This document shows, piece after piece, positions 57,229 to 64,000 of a DNA stretch of 64,000 nucleotides. This stretch comes from Vacuolonema iberomarrocanum LEGE 07170 (GTDB lineage: Bacteria; Cyanobacteriota; Cyanobacteriia; Elainellales; Elainellaceae), in NCBI GenBank assembly GCA_015207365.1, contig JADEXA010000025.1, forward strand, positions 1-64,000. The letters run 5' to 3'. Below the pieces are notes generated by a model, which was not told where the DNA came from, made no database searches, and saw only the letters and a list, made by a program, of their open reading frames with translations. How positions within the stretch are numbered: the stretch's first letter is position 1; every line of letters begins with the position of its first letter. Position numbers and translations under genes: made by a program.

Positions 57229-57747
57229 TTAAGCAACCGCAGAAGCAGCGCGATCGAAGTAGCCAGATAGCTCAGCAATCAGGTTGCTGCAATCGCCCTG
57301 AGTGATGTTGCCGCGATCGTTAGCGATACCCACAGCAGCATCCTTCATCTTCTGAACACCCACTGCAACGGATGCACCAGGAGTACCCAGAGCCAAATAA
57401 GTCTCACGCAGACCATTGAGGCAACGATCATCCAGAACGCTAGCATCACCAGAGAACATGGCGTAGGTTACATAGCGCAGGATGATTTCCATGTCGCGCA
57501 GGCAAGCAGCCATACGACGGTTGGTGTAGGCATTTCCACCAGGCGCAATCAGCTGAGGCTGCTCAGCGAACAGCGAACGAGCTGCATCTGCAACAATCGT
57601 GGACGAGCTGCCAGTGATGCGGTTGACAATATCCATCCGCTTGTTGCCATCAGCAACCATAGCGCTCAGTGCATCGAGCTGTGAAGTGCTTAGATACGCA
57701 CCGCGTGCATCTGCTTGAGAAACAACCTTTGCAAAGGCATCCAACAT
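57229..57747 (-). CDS. cpcB: C-phycocyanin beta subunit
   Basis: 172 residues with both bilin sites: Cys82 in AACLRDMEI and Cys153 in TQGDCSNLI. Asn72, the residue methylated in CpcB, lies in [22 protein letters not shown] about eight bases upstream of ATG 57747. First gene of the operon. The linkers CpcC/CpcD and the lyase genes cpcE/F are not found in this window downstream of cpcA. Confidence 0.98.
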   Translation of the reverse strand: MLDAFAKVVSQADARGAYLSTSQLDALSAMVADGNKRMDIVNRITGSSSTIVADAARSLFAEQPQLIAPGGNAYTNRRMAACLRDMEIILRYVTYAMFSGDASVLDDRCLNGLRETYLALGTPGASVAVGVQKMKDAAVGIANDRGNITQGDCSNLIAELSGYFDRAASAVA

Positions 57748-58267
57748 AAACCAATCTCCTAATCTGTTTTTGGCTTGAGTATGGTTTGATTCAAAACCGA
57801 GCTTTCAGTCAAATTTAGCTCTGAAGATCTGACATCTAGTCTTCATGAGTTTCGAGGGCTCCCCCTTCAGCATCTCCATCGCTCTCAATCCAACAGGGCA
57901 AATGACCCATCTCGAATTGTCGGAGCAATGTGTTGGAGAACTTATATGAGAGAACGCCTCAAAAAGCTGAGAATCCTGACCGCTCCTTGACGATGGACGC
58001 CAAATGTACGGATGACAGGTTTTCTAGAACTTTCACCCTACTTTTATATAACGTGGAGCCGACAGGTTCTATTACAAATTATGTATTCCGGGGGTTTTGT
58101 TACACTTCGCAATCTTTTCATTAAGGCTTTCATTAAATTGAAGCAGATGGAGTTGGTTTCCTGCTGAGTTTGCAGGGTTACTGGAGGCGATTTTCAGGGA
58201 AGTCCTACTGACTTGAAAGACCAATATGTTATGCTTGTTAAGCGCAAATTTGAACGCGCATCGGATA
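57748..58267. other. cpc leader and promoter region
   Basis: No gene. On the minus strand a TATATAA element occurs about 300 bases upstream of cpcB (about 58045-58055), consistent with a long 5' leader as known for cpc operons. The start of transcription is not proven. Confidence 0.45.
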
Positions 58268-58341
58268 CGGGGCGTAGCGCAGCTTGGTAGCGCACCACTT
58301 TGGGGTAGTGGGGGTCGTGGGTTCAAATCCCGCCGCTCCGA
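58268..58341 (+). tRNA. tRNA-Pro (anticodon GGG)
   Basis: A full cloverleaf: acceptor CGGGGCG / CGCTCCG with one G-U pair, D-arm GCGCAGCTTGGTAGCGC, anticodon stem CCACT / AGTGG with the loop TTGGGGT (anticodon GGG), T-arm GTGGGTTCAAATCCCGC, discriminator A. 74 bases without an encoded CCA. Confidence 0.95.
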
Positions 58342-58616
58342 TTGAGACGAACACCTTATTTGTAAAGGCCTTGAGCATTTTGTTCACGGAACACTCTCTT
58401 AATGTGAACCACGAATGAAGGCCGTGGGAAACTGGGCTTTCTGGGGTCAAGTTAAGGTGATTTGGTCTGCACAGTGTGATCCACTTTTTGCAAAAATCGG
58501 CAGATGGAAAAGTATTCCTGAGCAATCTGCGGTTACATTGCTCAGGCGGCAAGCCGCGTACTCTCCATTACTGACGGCTACCAGGCAATAAATGCCACGA
58601 TGCAGGAGTGCGCTGG
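58342..58616. other. Short gap after the tRNA gene
   Basis: No gene recognised. Confidence 0.5.
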
Positions 58617-59057
58617 TTATAGCGGTAGACCGTAATGGTAAAAGTCTTCGTCTTTGCTAAATCCTATGGATTCGTACAGGGGTTGAGCGCTAGTATTTGT
58701 CACCTGCGTTGCCAAGGCTAGGCGGATGGCATTTGTTTCTTTGGCAAAGGCGATCGCCCTTTGCATCAAGGCTGTTGCGACTCCCTGACGGCGATAGGAT
58801 GATGCCACAAACAGATCGTTCAGAATCCAGATGGGTTGCATCGAAACGGAGGAAAAACTGGGGTAAAGCTGAGTGAAGCCAGCGGCATGGCCTTCGTGTT
58901 GGGCAATGAAGATGACAGAATCGAGTTGCTGCAGCCGCTCTCTCAGGAACTCCTTAGCTGCCTGCACATTCGACGGCTGTTGGTAAAACACGCGGTACTG
59001 ATCAAACAGCATTGCAAGTTCATCCAAGTGTTCAAGCTGTGCCTTGCAGATTTCCAT
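58617..59057 (-). CDS. GNAT family N-acetyltransferase
   Basis: 146 residues of GCN5-type acetyltransferase fold. The acetyl-CoA site RRQGVATALM (Q/RxxGxG/A) is at about 89-98 and the C-terminal AQPLYESIGF at about 125-134. Substrate unknown. The gene is single. Confidence 0.9.
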   Translation of the reverse strand: MEICKAQLEHLDELAMLFDQYRVFYQQPSNVQAAKEFLRERLQQLDSVIFIAQHEGHAAGFTQLYPSFSSVSMQPIWILNDLFVASSYRRQGVATALMQRAIAFAKETNAIRLALATQVTNTSAQPLYESIGFSKDEDFYHYGLPL

Positions 59058-59228
59058 AGCGCTTCCACACGAGTTTTTCCATAATTCTCCAGGTTACTCA
59101 TTTTCCCCAGCGAATGATAGTCGTTAAAATCTTGTCATCTTGGTTGACAGGTAAACGGTCGAACTCGGCAGTTTTAACCCTTCCACTTCAGAGCTTTACT
59201 CGTTGCGCAGAGAACACTCTACGCAATG

Positions 59229-59771
59229 CTAAAACTCGACAATTTCGATCTCATCTAAAAGCAATTCACCCTTGTACAAAACATGCGGAACACCAACAAA
59301 CATGAATGGTTGACGATTCTCAGAACGAGCGCTTTGGATATGTGCCCGCAATGCATCGGGAACTTGCGTGAGGGATGCAAAATCAACCTGATCGAGCCTT
59401 GCAAAATCGCTGTCGTCAACTGAATGATCGCCATAGGCACGATTTTTCGAAAAGTAGATCGCTGTGTTTTGCAGTTCGAGGCGGGCGATCGCAATCTTAA
59501 GCCAGCGCTTTGGTTCTAGGTCATATCCTGCGTCTCGAAATATTTGCATGAGGCGATCGGGAGGCACAGGACAGAACATCAGTACATCATTCCACAAACA
59601 GTCGAGGGGTGGAATATATCGCTTTTGAATTGACTCGCGCCCAGCATATTTTTTGGCAAGGTTTTCGGCAATTTCAGGAGCAATCTTCCAAAGACTATTC
59701 AAAGGATAGAGAACATTTCCATGTAACTGGTTAGGAACTAAGTGAAATACAAATTGTTGGATTTGACTCAC
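59229..59771 (-). CDS. Conserved hypothetical protein, 180 residues
   Basis: No recognisable domain. Visible features: an N-terminal hydrophobic-rich start (FVFHLVPNQLHGNVLYPLN), a WNDVLMFCPVPPDRLMQIF segment, and an acidic end with LLLDEIEIVEF. The repetitive hydrophobic pattern suggests a soluble alpha/beta protein. Base composition is like the neighbours. Start chosen at the first ATG; no strong ribosome site. Confidence 0.6.
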   Translation of the reverse strand: MSQIQQFVFHLVPNQLHGNVLYPLNSLWKIAPEIAENLAKKYAGRESIQKRYIPPLDCLWNDVLMFCPVPPDRLMQIFRDAGYDLEPKRWLKIAIARLELQNTAIYFSKNRAYGDHSVDDSDFARLDQVDFASLTQVPDALRAHIQSARSENRQPFMFVGVPHVLYKGELLLDEIEIVEF

Positions 59772-60100
59772 CGGAATTTTCTCCTAGACATTGCAAATTA
59801 TTTTGTTCGCGCAATCAGCCTGAGGCTGTAATTTATTGACTGAGAAAATGTGGCTGATAAGTTGGCAGGTGCAATTAAACCTAAGACCCTAAAAACCTGT
59901 GCCGCCCGCGCTGCGGGCGGCACAGGTTTTTAGGGTCTGGTTTTTCATCATGCCGAGCTACTTACGACATCTCTACCCAGCTCGTAGGTTGGAGTTGAAC
60001 GAAGTGAAATCCAACACCAGAAACCATCGCGACGAATCATACTAACCGACCTATCTGTCGGACGCATAAAGCTGCCAAACGGTTTGTCCTTCAAACAGAA
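59772..60100. other. Gap with repeat D2
   Basis: No gene. Holds repeat D2 (59859-59965). Confidence 0.5.
59859..59965. repeat. Hairpin repeat family D, copy D2
   Basis: 107 bases, near-identical to D1. In the stem, D1 GACTCTA / TAGAGTC is GACCCTA / TAGGGTC here, and D1 TGTACCG / CGGTACA is TGTGCCG / CGGCACA: two compensated pairs. It is 135 bases past the SDR stop. Confidence 0.9.
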
Positions 60101-60820
60101 TTAGCTAATCGGCTTGAGATGCCGACCTCCATCAACGGGGATAACAGCACCTGTTACGGCCCGAGTCGTCATTAAAGCAACAGCCACATCTCCAATGTCT
60201 TGCGGTGATACCAATTCACCCGTCAGTGTTTGTTCTCGCTCTTCATTTTTGAGCGCGGTGCGATCGCCATCATCGAGATAATCCCACAGAGCGCTGTCAA
60301 CGAACCCTGGACGAATAACATTACAGCGAATCGGTGCCAGCGAAACAGCCACGGTTCGGGCTAAGGCTTCGGTGGCGGCAAAGGCAACGTGAACATGGGC
60401 AGCATCTGGGGTTGCCCACTGTGCATAACCCCCGGTAATCAGGGTGATAGACCCTTGTTGATCCATCACAGAGCGGCTGTACCAGATGCATCTGTGGGTA
60501 GCCCAGAGCTTGCCATCCATAAAGACGGGCGCTTGGTCAGGCGGCGTATCATCAAACGCAGATCGACCGATGGCTCCCGCTGTGATCATCATGTGAGTCA
60601 CTTTGTCTAACCGTGCGAAAAGCTGCTGGACACTCTCGTCGTCAGCAACATCTATAGCTTCAGCATGACAACCCAGTTCCTGAGCTGTTTTCTGCGCTTT
60701 TTCCAACGTACGACTGGTGACGATCACCTCTGCCCCTTCAGCCAAAGCGACTTCGGCAACGCCTCGCCCCATACCGCTACTGCCACCAACACAAAGGACA
60801 GTGCTGCCTTTCAATCGCAT
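60101..60820 (-). CDS. SDR-family protein with a degenerate catalytic site
   Basis: 239 residues, a Rossmann short-chain dehydrogenase. NAD(P) site CVGGSSGMGRG (about 10-20) and the C-terminal VNVIRPG-like region (CNVIRPGFV, about 182-190) are intact. At the place of the catalytic YxxxK the sequence is AHVHVAFAATEALA, with neither Tyr nor Lys. The protein may be a binding or regulatory member, or use a different mechanism. Function unknown. Confidence 0.85.
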   Translation of the reverse strand: MRLKGSTVLCVGGSSGMGRGVAEVALAEGAEVIVTSRTLEKAQKTAQELGCHAEAIDVADDESVQQLFARLDKVTHMMITAGAIGRSAFDDTPPDQAPVFMDGKLWATHRCIWYSRSVMDQQGSITLITGGYAQWATPDAAHVHVAFAATEALARTVAVSLAPIRCNVIRPGFVDSALWDYLDDGDRTALKNEEREQTLTGELVSPQDIGDVAVALMTTRAVTGAVIPVDGGRHLKPIS

Positions 60821-60836
60821 ACCTTCACCTCATTTA

Positions 60837-61418
60837 TCATTTGTCACTAAAGACGGCTTCGTAAAGGTCTGTGAGGGCGATCGCCACCTCAACAGATCGC
60901 AGCGTGAAGGTTTGGCCAAGGTCATCATATTCGGTGAAGAGCCACTGGTTTTCGGACTGCTTCACATACTGTTCAACATGGGGCTTGTATTGGTCAATTA
61001 GGAGGTATTCCTGAAAGGTAGGAATGGTGCGATAGGCCGCAAATTTGTCGCCCCGGTCATAACCTTGGGTGGAATCAGAAAGAACCTCGGCTATCAGGAT
61101 GGGGTTGATTACGGTGTCTTTGCGCCCTTGTTTAAGGTCGGCAGGACGCGGCGTCACCATGACATCCGGATAGGTGTAGCGATCGCCATCAGGAACCCAT
61201 AGTCGTTGGTCTGTTACAAAAATGCTGTAGGGTTGCTGTCTCAAAGCCGACTTCAACAGAAAAATTAGAGTTGCCGTAATTTCGTTGTGCGCAGGGGTTC
61301 CCCCGGTCATGGGTATAATCTCTCCGTCGCGATATTCGCTGCGCGTTTCAGATTCCACCTCCAACGCGAGATACTCTTCTGCGGTGTAGGTTTTGGTTTG
61401 GCTCGGGGCAATCGTCAT
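60837..61418 (-). CDS. Uma2 family (DUF820) putative endonuclease
   Basis: 193 residues. Family motifs include YTAEEYLALE, SEYRDGEIIPMTGGTPAHNEI, VPDGDRYTYPDVMV and ILIAEVLSDSTQGYDRGDKF. The fold is of the restriction-enzyme (PD-(D/E)XK) type; function remains unproven, though such genes are very numerous in cyanobacteria. It lies 16 bases upstream of the SDR gene on the same strand and may be co-transcribed. Confidence 0.92.
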   Translation of the reverse strand: MTIAPSQTKTYTAEEYLALEVESETRSEYRDGEIIPMTGGTPAHNEITATLIFLLKSALRQQPYSIFVTDQRLWVPDGDRYTYPDVMVTPRPADLKQGRKDTVINPILIAEVLSDSTQGYDRGDKFAAYRTIPTFQEYLLIDQYKPHVEQYVKQSENQWLFTEYDDLGQTFTLRSVEVAIALTDLYEAVFSDK

Positions 61419-61527
61419 GGTGGATGGTATGGCGTGGACTGTGCTTAGTAATCAGTTTAGTAACGAATCCAAAATCTCGGATTCGCTAGTCGCGATCGCA
61501 CCTAGACTACACATCACAAGTGACACA

Positions 61528-63096
61528 TTACAGCTCTGTATCCACGGCCCAGGAGCGGAGGGGGCGGAGGCGGGGGGTTTTCTTTAGTTGGTGTTCTTCC
61601 ATGCGGCGGAGCACATCATCTAGCACTCGGACGCCTTCGGCGAGGTGTGCGCCTTTGTTGAGCATGACGCATTCGGCGCGCTCTGCCATCGCCGCATCGG
61701 TCACTTCGGCGCGGGAGGGGATGCCCTTTTTCACTAGGTTCTCGAATACCTGGGTAGCCCAGATGACGGGCACGTTTGCTGCTTCGCAGAGCCAGAGAAT
61801 TTCCTCTTGCATTTCAGCCAGGCGTTGATAGCCAATTTCGACTGCTAGGTCGCCCCGCGCAATCATGACGCCGAAGGGTTGTTGCCCTGCGGCCTGGACA
61901 ATCATTTCGGGCAAGTTGCGGATGGCACCAGGAGTTTCGACTTTAGCGACGATCGCCACTCTCTGGGCATCCTCTCCCAGCCGTTGTTGCAACTCCTGCT
62001 GGAGCAGGCGAATATCGCTGGCTTCTTGCACAAAGGAGTAGCCGATGATGTCGGCGTGGGTCGCCACAAAATTCAGGTCGCGCCGATCCTTTTCGGAGAG
62101 GGGGCTGATATGGACATTGGTGTCGGGGAAGTTGAGTCCCTTGTCGGGGCGCAGCTTTTCTCCAGTGGGGCGGGCATGGGTAACGTGCAGCACCACGCCA
62201 TCGGCGACGCACTCTTCGACCTCACAGCCGATGTGACCATCGTTGATCCACACGGCTGTGCCGACCTGGAGCTGATCCAGTACTTCGGGGAGCGTGCAAC
62301 TGGTTTGCACCATATGTTTGGGAGGTGCGGAGACCGCCGTGTGAGTGAGATGGATGCGATCGCCCACATATACGCGCGGCGGATGGTTGGGATGCGCCAG
62401 CCCATCGGGCGTAAAGACTTCACCCGTGCGGGGTTTGGGGCCGCCCAGATCCATAAACACGCGACAAGAACGTCCAACCCTCGCTTCGGCATGGCGCAAA
62501 TGGTCGATCATCGCCGCCCAGGTTGTGGGGGTGTCGTGAGCGCAGTTGATCCGCACACAATCAATTCCTGCTTGCACCAGGTTGTCGATAAAGGCACCAT
62601 CATCTGCCGCCTCGCTGGGCAAGGTCACCATAATCCGGACGCGCCGCTGCCCAGCGGAAGGGCCAAAGACATCGGCGGTATGCTGCCGCAGGAGGCGATC
62701 GCCCTCGTAAAATTCCTCGGCGGTGGGGTGGGGTGGCAGGTCGGTTTTCGGCATCCGGCAGATGGCCCCGAGGCTGGCGATCGCGGCATCCAAGTTTGGC
62801 AGCACCCGCGACTCAATCCGTCCGAGCGACGAAATGCCCCAAGGCATCAGAGCTTTTTGCAACGGACGCAACTCCTGTCGCCGCAACGCCAGGTAGTAGG
62901 CAAGGTTCCGCCCACTCTTGCAGAAAGCTTCGCGCTGGATGTGCGATCGCCACTCCGCAAAAATATCCTGCCCGTCTGCCACAACCGTTCGACGCAACCG
63001 CTGCAGCAGCTCCAGCAGCATGTTTGGCTCGGATAGATCCGTGGTGGAATAGGCATTCTCCAAATCCAAAGACCCGAAAAGGGTTGAAGCGTCCAT
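61528..63096 (-). CDS. Pyruvate-kinase-like protein with an N-terminal extension and no C-terminal regulatory domain
   Basis: 522 residues. Residues about 1-150 form a helical extension not seen in ordinary pyruvate kinase. From about 170 the kinase barrel follows: RIMVTLPSE, VRINCAHD (in place of RlNfSHG), FMDLGGPKPRTG, KVETPGAIRNLPEM (catalytic-Lys region), IARGDLAVEIG and ATQVFENLVKKGIPSRAEVTD, with a B domain inserted. The usual C-terminal allosteric domain is absent; the frame stops soon after the barrel (MLNKGAHLAEGVRVL). It could still convert PEP and ADP to pyruvate, but the cation- and substrate-binding residues differ, so it may be a paralogue with another role. ATG 63096 chosen (MDASTLFGSLDLENAY); the frame is open upstream to 63240. 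Confidence 0.85.
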   Translation of the reverse strand: MDASTLFGSLDLENAYSTTDLSEPNMLLELLQRLRRTVVADGQDIFAEWRSHIQREAFCKSGRNLAYYLALRRQELRPLQKALMPWGISSLGRIESRVLPNLDAAIASLGAICRMPKTDLPPHPTAEEFYEGDRLLRQHTADVFGPSAGQRRVRIMVTLPSEAADDGAFIDNLVQAGIDCVRINCAHDTPTTWAAMIDHLRHAEARVGRSCRVFMDLGGPKPRTGEVFTPDGLAHPNHPPRVYVGDRIHLTHTAVSAPPKHMVQTSCTLPEVLDQLQVGTAVWINDGHIGCEVEECVADGVVLHVTHARPTGEKLRPDKGLNFPDTNVHISPLSEKDRRDLNFVATHADIIGYSFVQEASDIRLLQQELQQRLGEDAQRVAIVAKVETPGAIRNLPEMIVQAAGQQPFGVMIARGDLAVEIGYQRLAEMQEEILWLCEAANVPVIWATQVFENLVKKGIPSRAEVTDAAMAERAECVMLNKGAHLAEGVRVLDDVLRRMEEHQLKKTPRLRPLRSWAVDTEL

Positions 63097-63925
63097 GGCA
63101 AGGCTTGAAGGTAAACGATAACGGTCAGAATCTTTTGGAACACATCTGCTCAATCGCAGGAGGCGCATTTGTTGTGCAGAGCACAACTCCAAAGAGCCGC
63201 GAAACCCTAGCAAGAAGGAACACCATTTCTCAGAAATCACGTTTTCTCAGAAATCACGTCCAGAGTAGGACAAAACAAACTACAGAAAATGCGCTCGATC
63301 CCAATTTGGCATCTTCCACATCATGATTTATCCCTCCCTCTCTATTCTATTTTTAATCGCATCTATCTTGCTGAGGTTCAAGCGATAAAAATTGTTGTTA
63401 AATCTCGTGAAAGCTATAAGAATCTTGAGGATAGATAGAGAAATTAGAATCTAGGCGATACCTTTAAGCCAAGTGACTATTTAGCTTCTAATATTGATAC
63501 AAAAGCTTAGACTCTATATCCAGGGTCTTTCTTCATTCAAAATGAGGTATGGCTTCGATTTCTCTACAGGAATCTTAAGAAAATCTGCACAAGAAATCCA
63601 GCAATAATCCGATGCTTTTCGCAAAGTAGAATGCAGAAGGCATTGATTCTGCCGATTTTAGGGCGATCGCTCAGCAGAGATAACTTACTAGTATACGGGC
63701 TCTCCAAACTGAGCGATTGTATGCTCCAAAACATCAAGAAAACTTTCGTATAACCCAAATAATGCGATATAGACACAGGCAAATATCTGTGTCTATTTCA
63801 CCGCTCTGGCACAACAGATAAAATGTTCTTAATTTGTATAGTTCTTAAGCATTCAACAAAACTTTGATTAACGTCTTCTTAACAATCAAATGAGACGCTC
63901 TTGGGGAAGACAAAGGACTGATTTG
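63097..63925. other. Intergenic, A+T-rich right part
   Basis: About 830 bases, no gene recognised; a 72-codon minus-strand frame (63564-63782) is not credible. It includes a hairpin (63769-63796). Confidence 0.5.
63769..63796. terminator. Hairpin, possible terminator
   Basis: A perfect 10-bp stem ATAGACACAG / CTGTGTCTAT with an 8-base loop, then TTC. No clear gene ends here, so its role is uncertain. Confidence 0.45.
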
Positions 63926-64000
63926 ATGTCATTTGGATGGCATTGGATCGTCGGTTTTGTCGCGAGTATTCTAATTTTTTTCGGACATTTATTTCTGACT
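63926..64000 (+). CDS. Start of a membrane protein, cut by the window edge
   Basis: ATG at 63926 preceded by AAAGGA eight bases upstream; 25 codons open to the last base. The product MSFGWHWIVGFVASILIFFG... is one hydrophobic helix. No function can be told from 25 residues. Confidence 0.5.
   Translation, partial: MSFGWHWIVGFVASILIFFGHLFLT

Noticed and set aside
63564..63782. 72-codon frame on the minus strand near the right edge
   Set aside because: A+T-rich, overlaps the hairpin and has no recognisable protein pattern.

Overview
The window is chromosomal DNA of a cyanobacterium. It carries psaC (photosystem I), the phycocyanin operon cpcBA, a probable Psb35-type thylakoid peptide, an orphan phycobilisome-fold protein and several protein families found mainly in cyanobacteria (DUF3119, DUF3086, DUF3352). 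The octamer GCGATCGC (HIP1) recurs throughout, inside and outside genes. I cannot name a genus. There are no rRNA genes, one tRNA (Pro, anticodon GGG), no CRISPR array, no prophage and no intact insertion sequence.

Layout. 0-5.4 kb: a Ca2+-type P-ATPase, a truncated SLH protein and an RmlD-like sugar-nucleotide reductase. 5.7-10.4 kb: a 1561-residue hybrid histidine kinase with four GAF domains, one of which looks like a DXCF cyanobacteriochrome. 10.7-19.8 kb: psaC, small proteins, a DUF3352 protein, serA, prmA and an orphan phycobiliprotein-like protein. 20-24.3 kb: an orphan ABC permease, a NACHT NTPase and a cluster of three non-coding mobile or repeat elements. 24.3-29 kb: a complete PTS sugar transporter (IIA-HPr-EI fusion plus IIC-IIB-IIB'), unusual in cyanobacteria. 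30-38 kb: TerC, a glycosyltransferase, a MazG-like hydrolase, an MFS exporter, obgE and others. 38.3-47.8 kb: a Trypco1-type protein and two large paralogues that each join a caspase-like peptidase, a STAND NTPase and WD40 propellers (14 and 7 blades). 47.8-51.7 kb: a toxin-antitoxin pair between two gene remnants, an SRAP protein and a lone Eco57I-like adenine methyltransferase. 52-56 kb: an HdrB-like protein and a DUF3119-DUF3086-plsY operon. 56.6-58.3 kb: cpcBA and tRNA-Pro. 58.6-63.1 kb: GNAT, SDR, Uma2 and a pyruvate-kinase-like protein. The last 75 bases open a further membrane protein.

Two themes stand out. The first is a set of conflict or regulated-cell-death type proteins (two caspase-STAND-WD40 proteins, NACHT, Trypco1, TA pair, orphan methyltransferase), not in one operon but within about 30 kb. 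The second is that a large share of the gene 3' ends carry long hairpins belonging to about seven repeat families (called A to I below). In several families the two stem arms have changed together between copies, so the perfect pairing is kept while the sequence differs. These hairpins probably serve as transcription ends and may be non-autonomous mobile elements.
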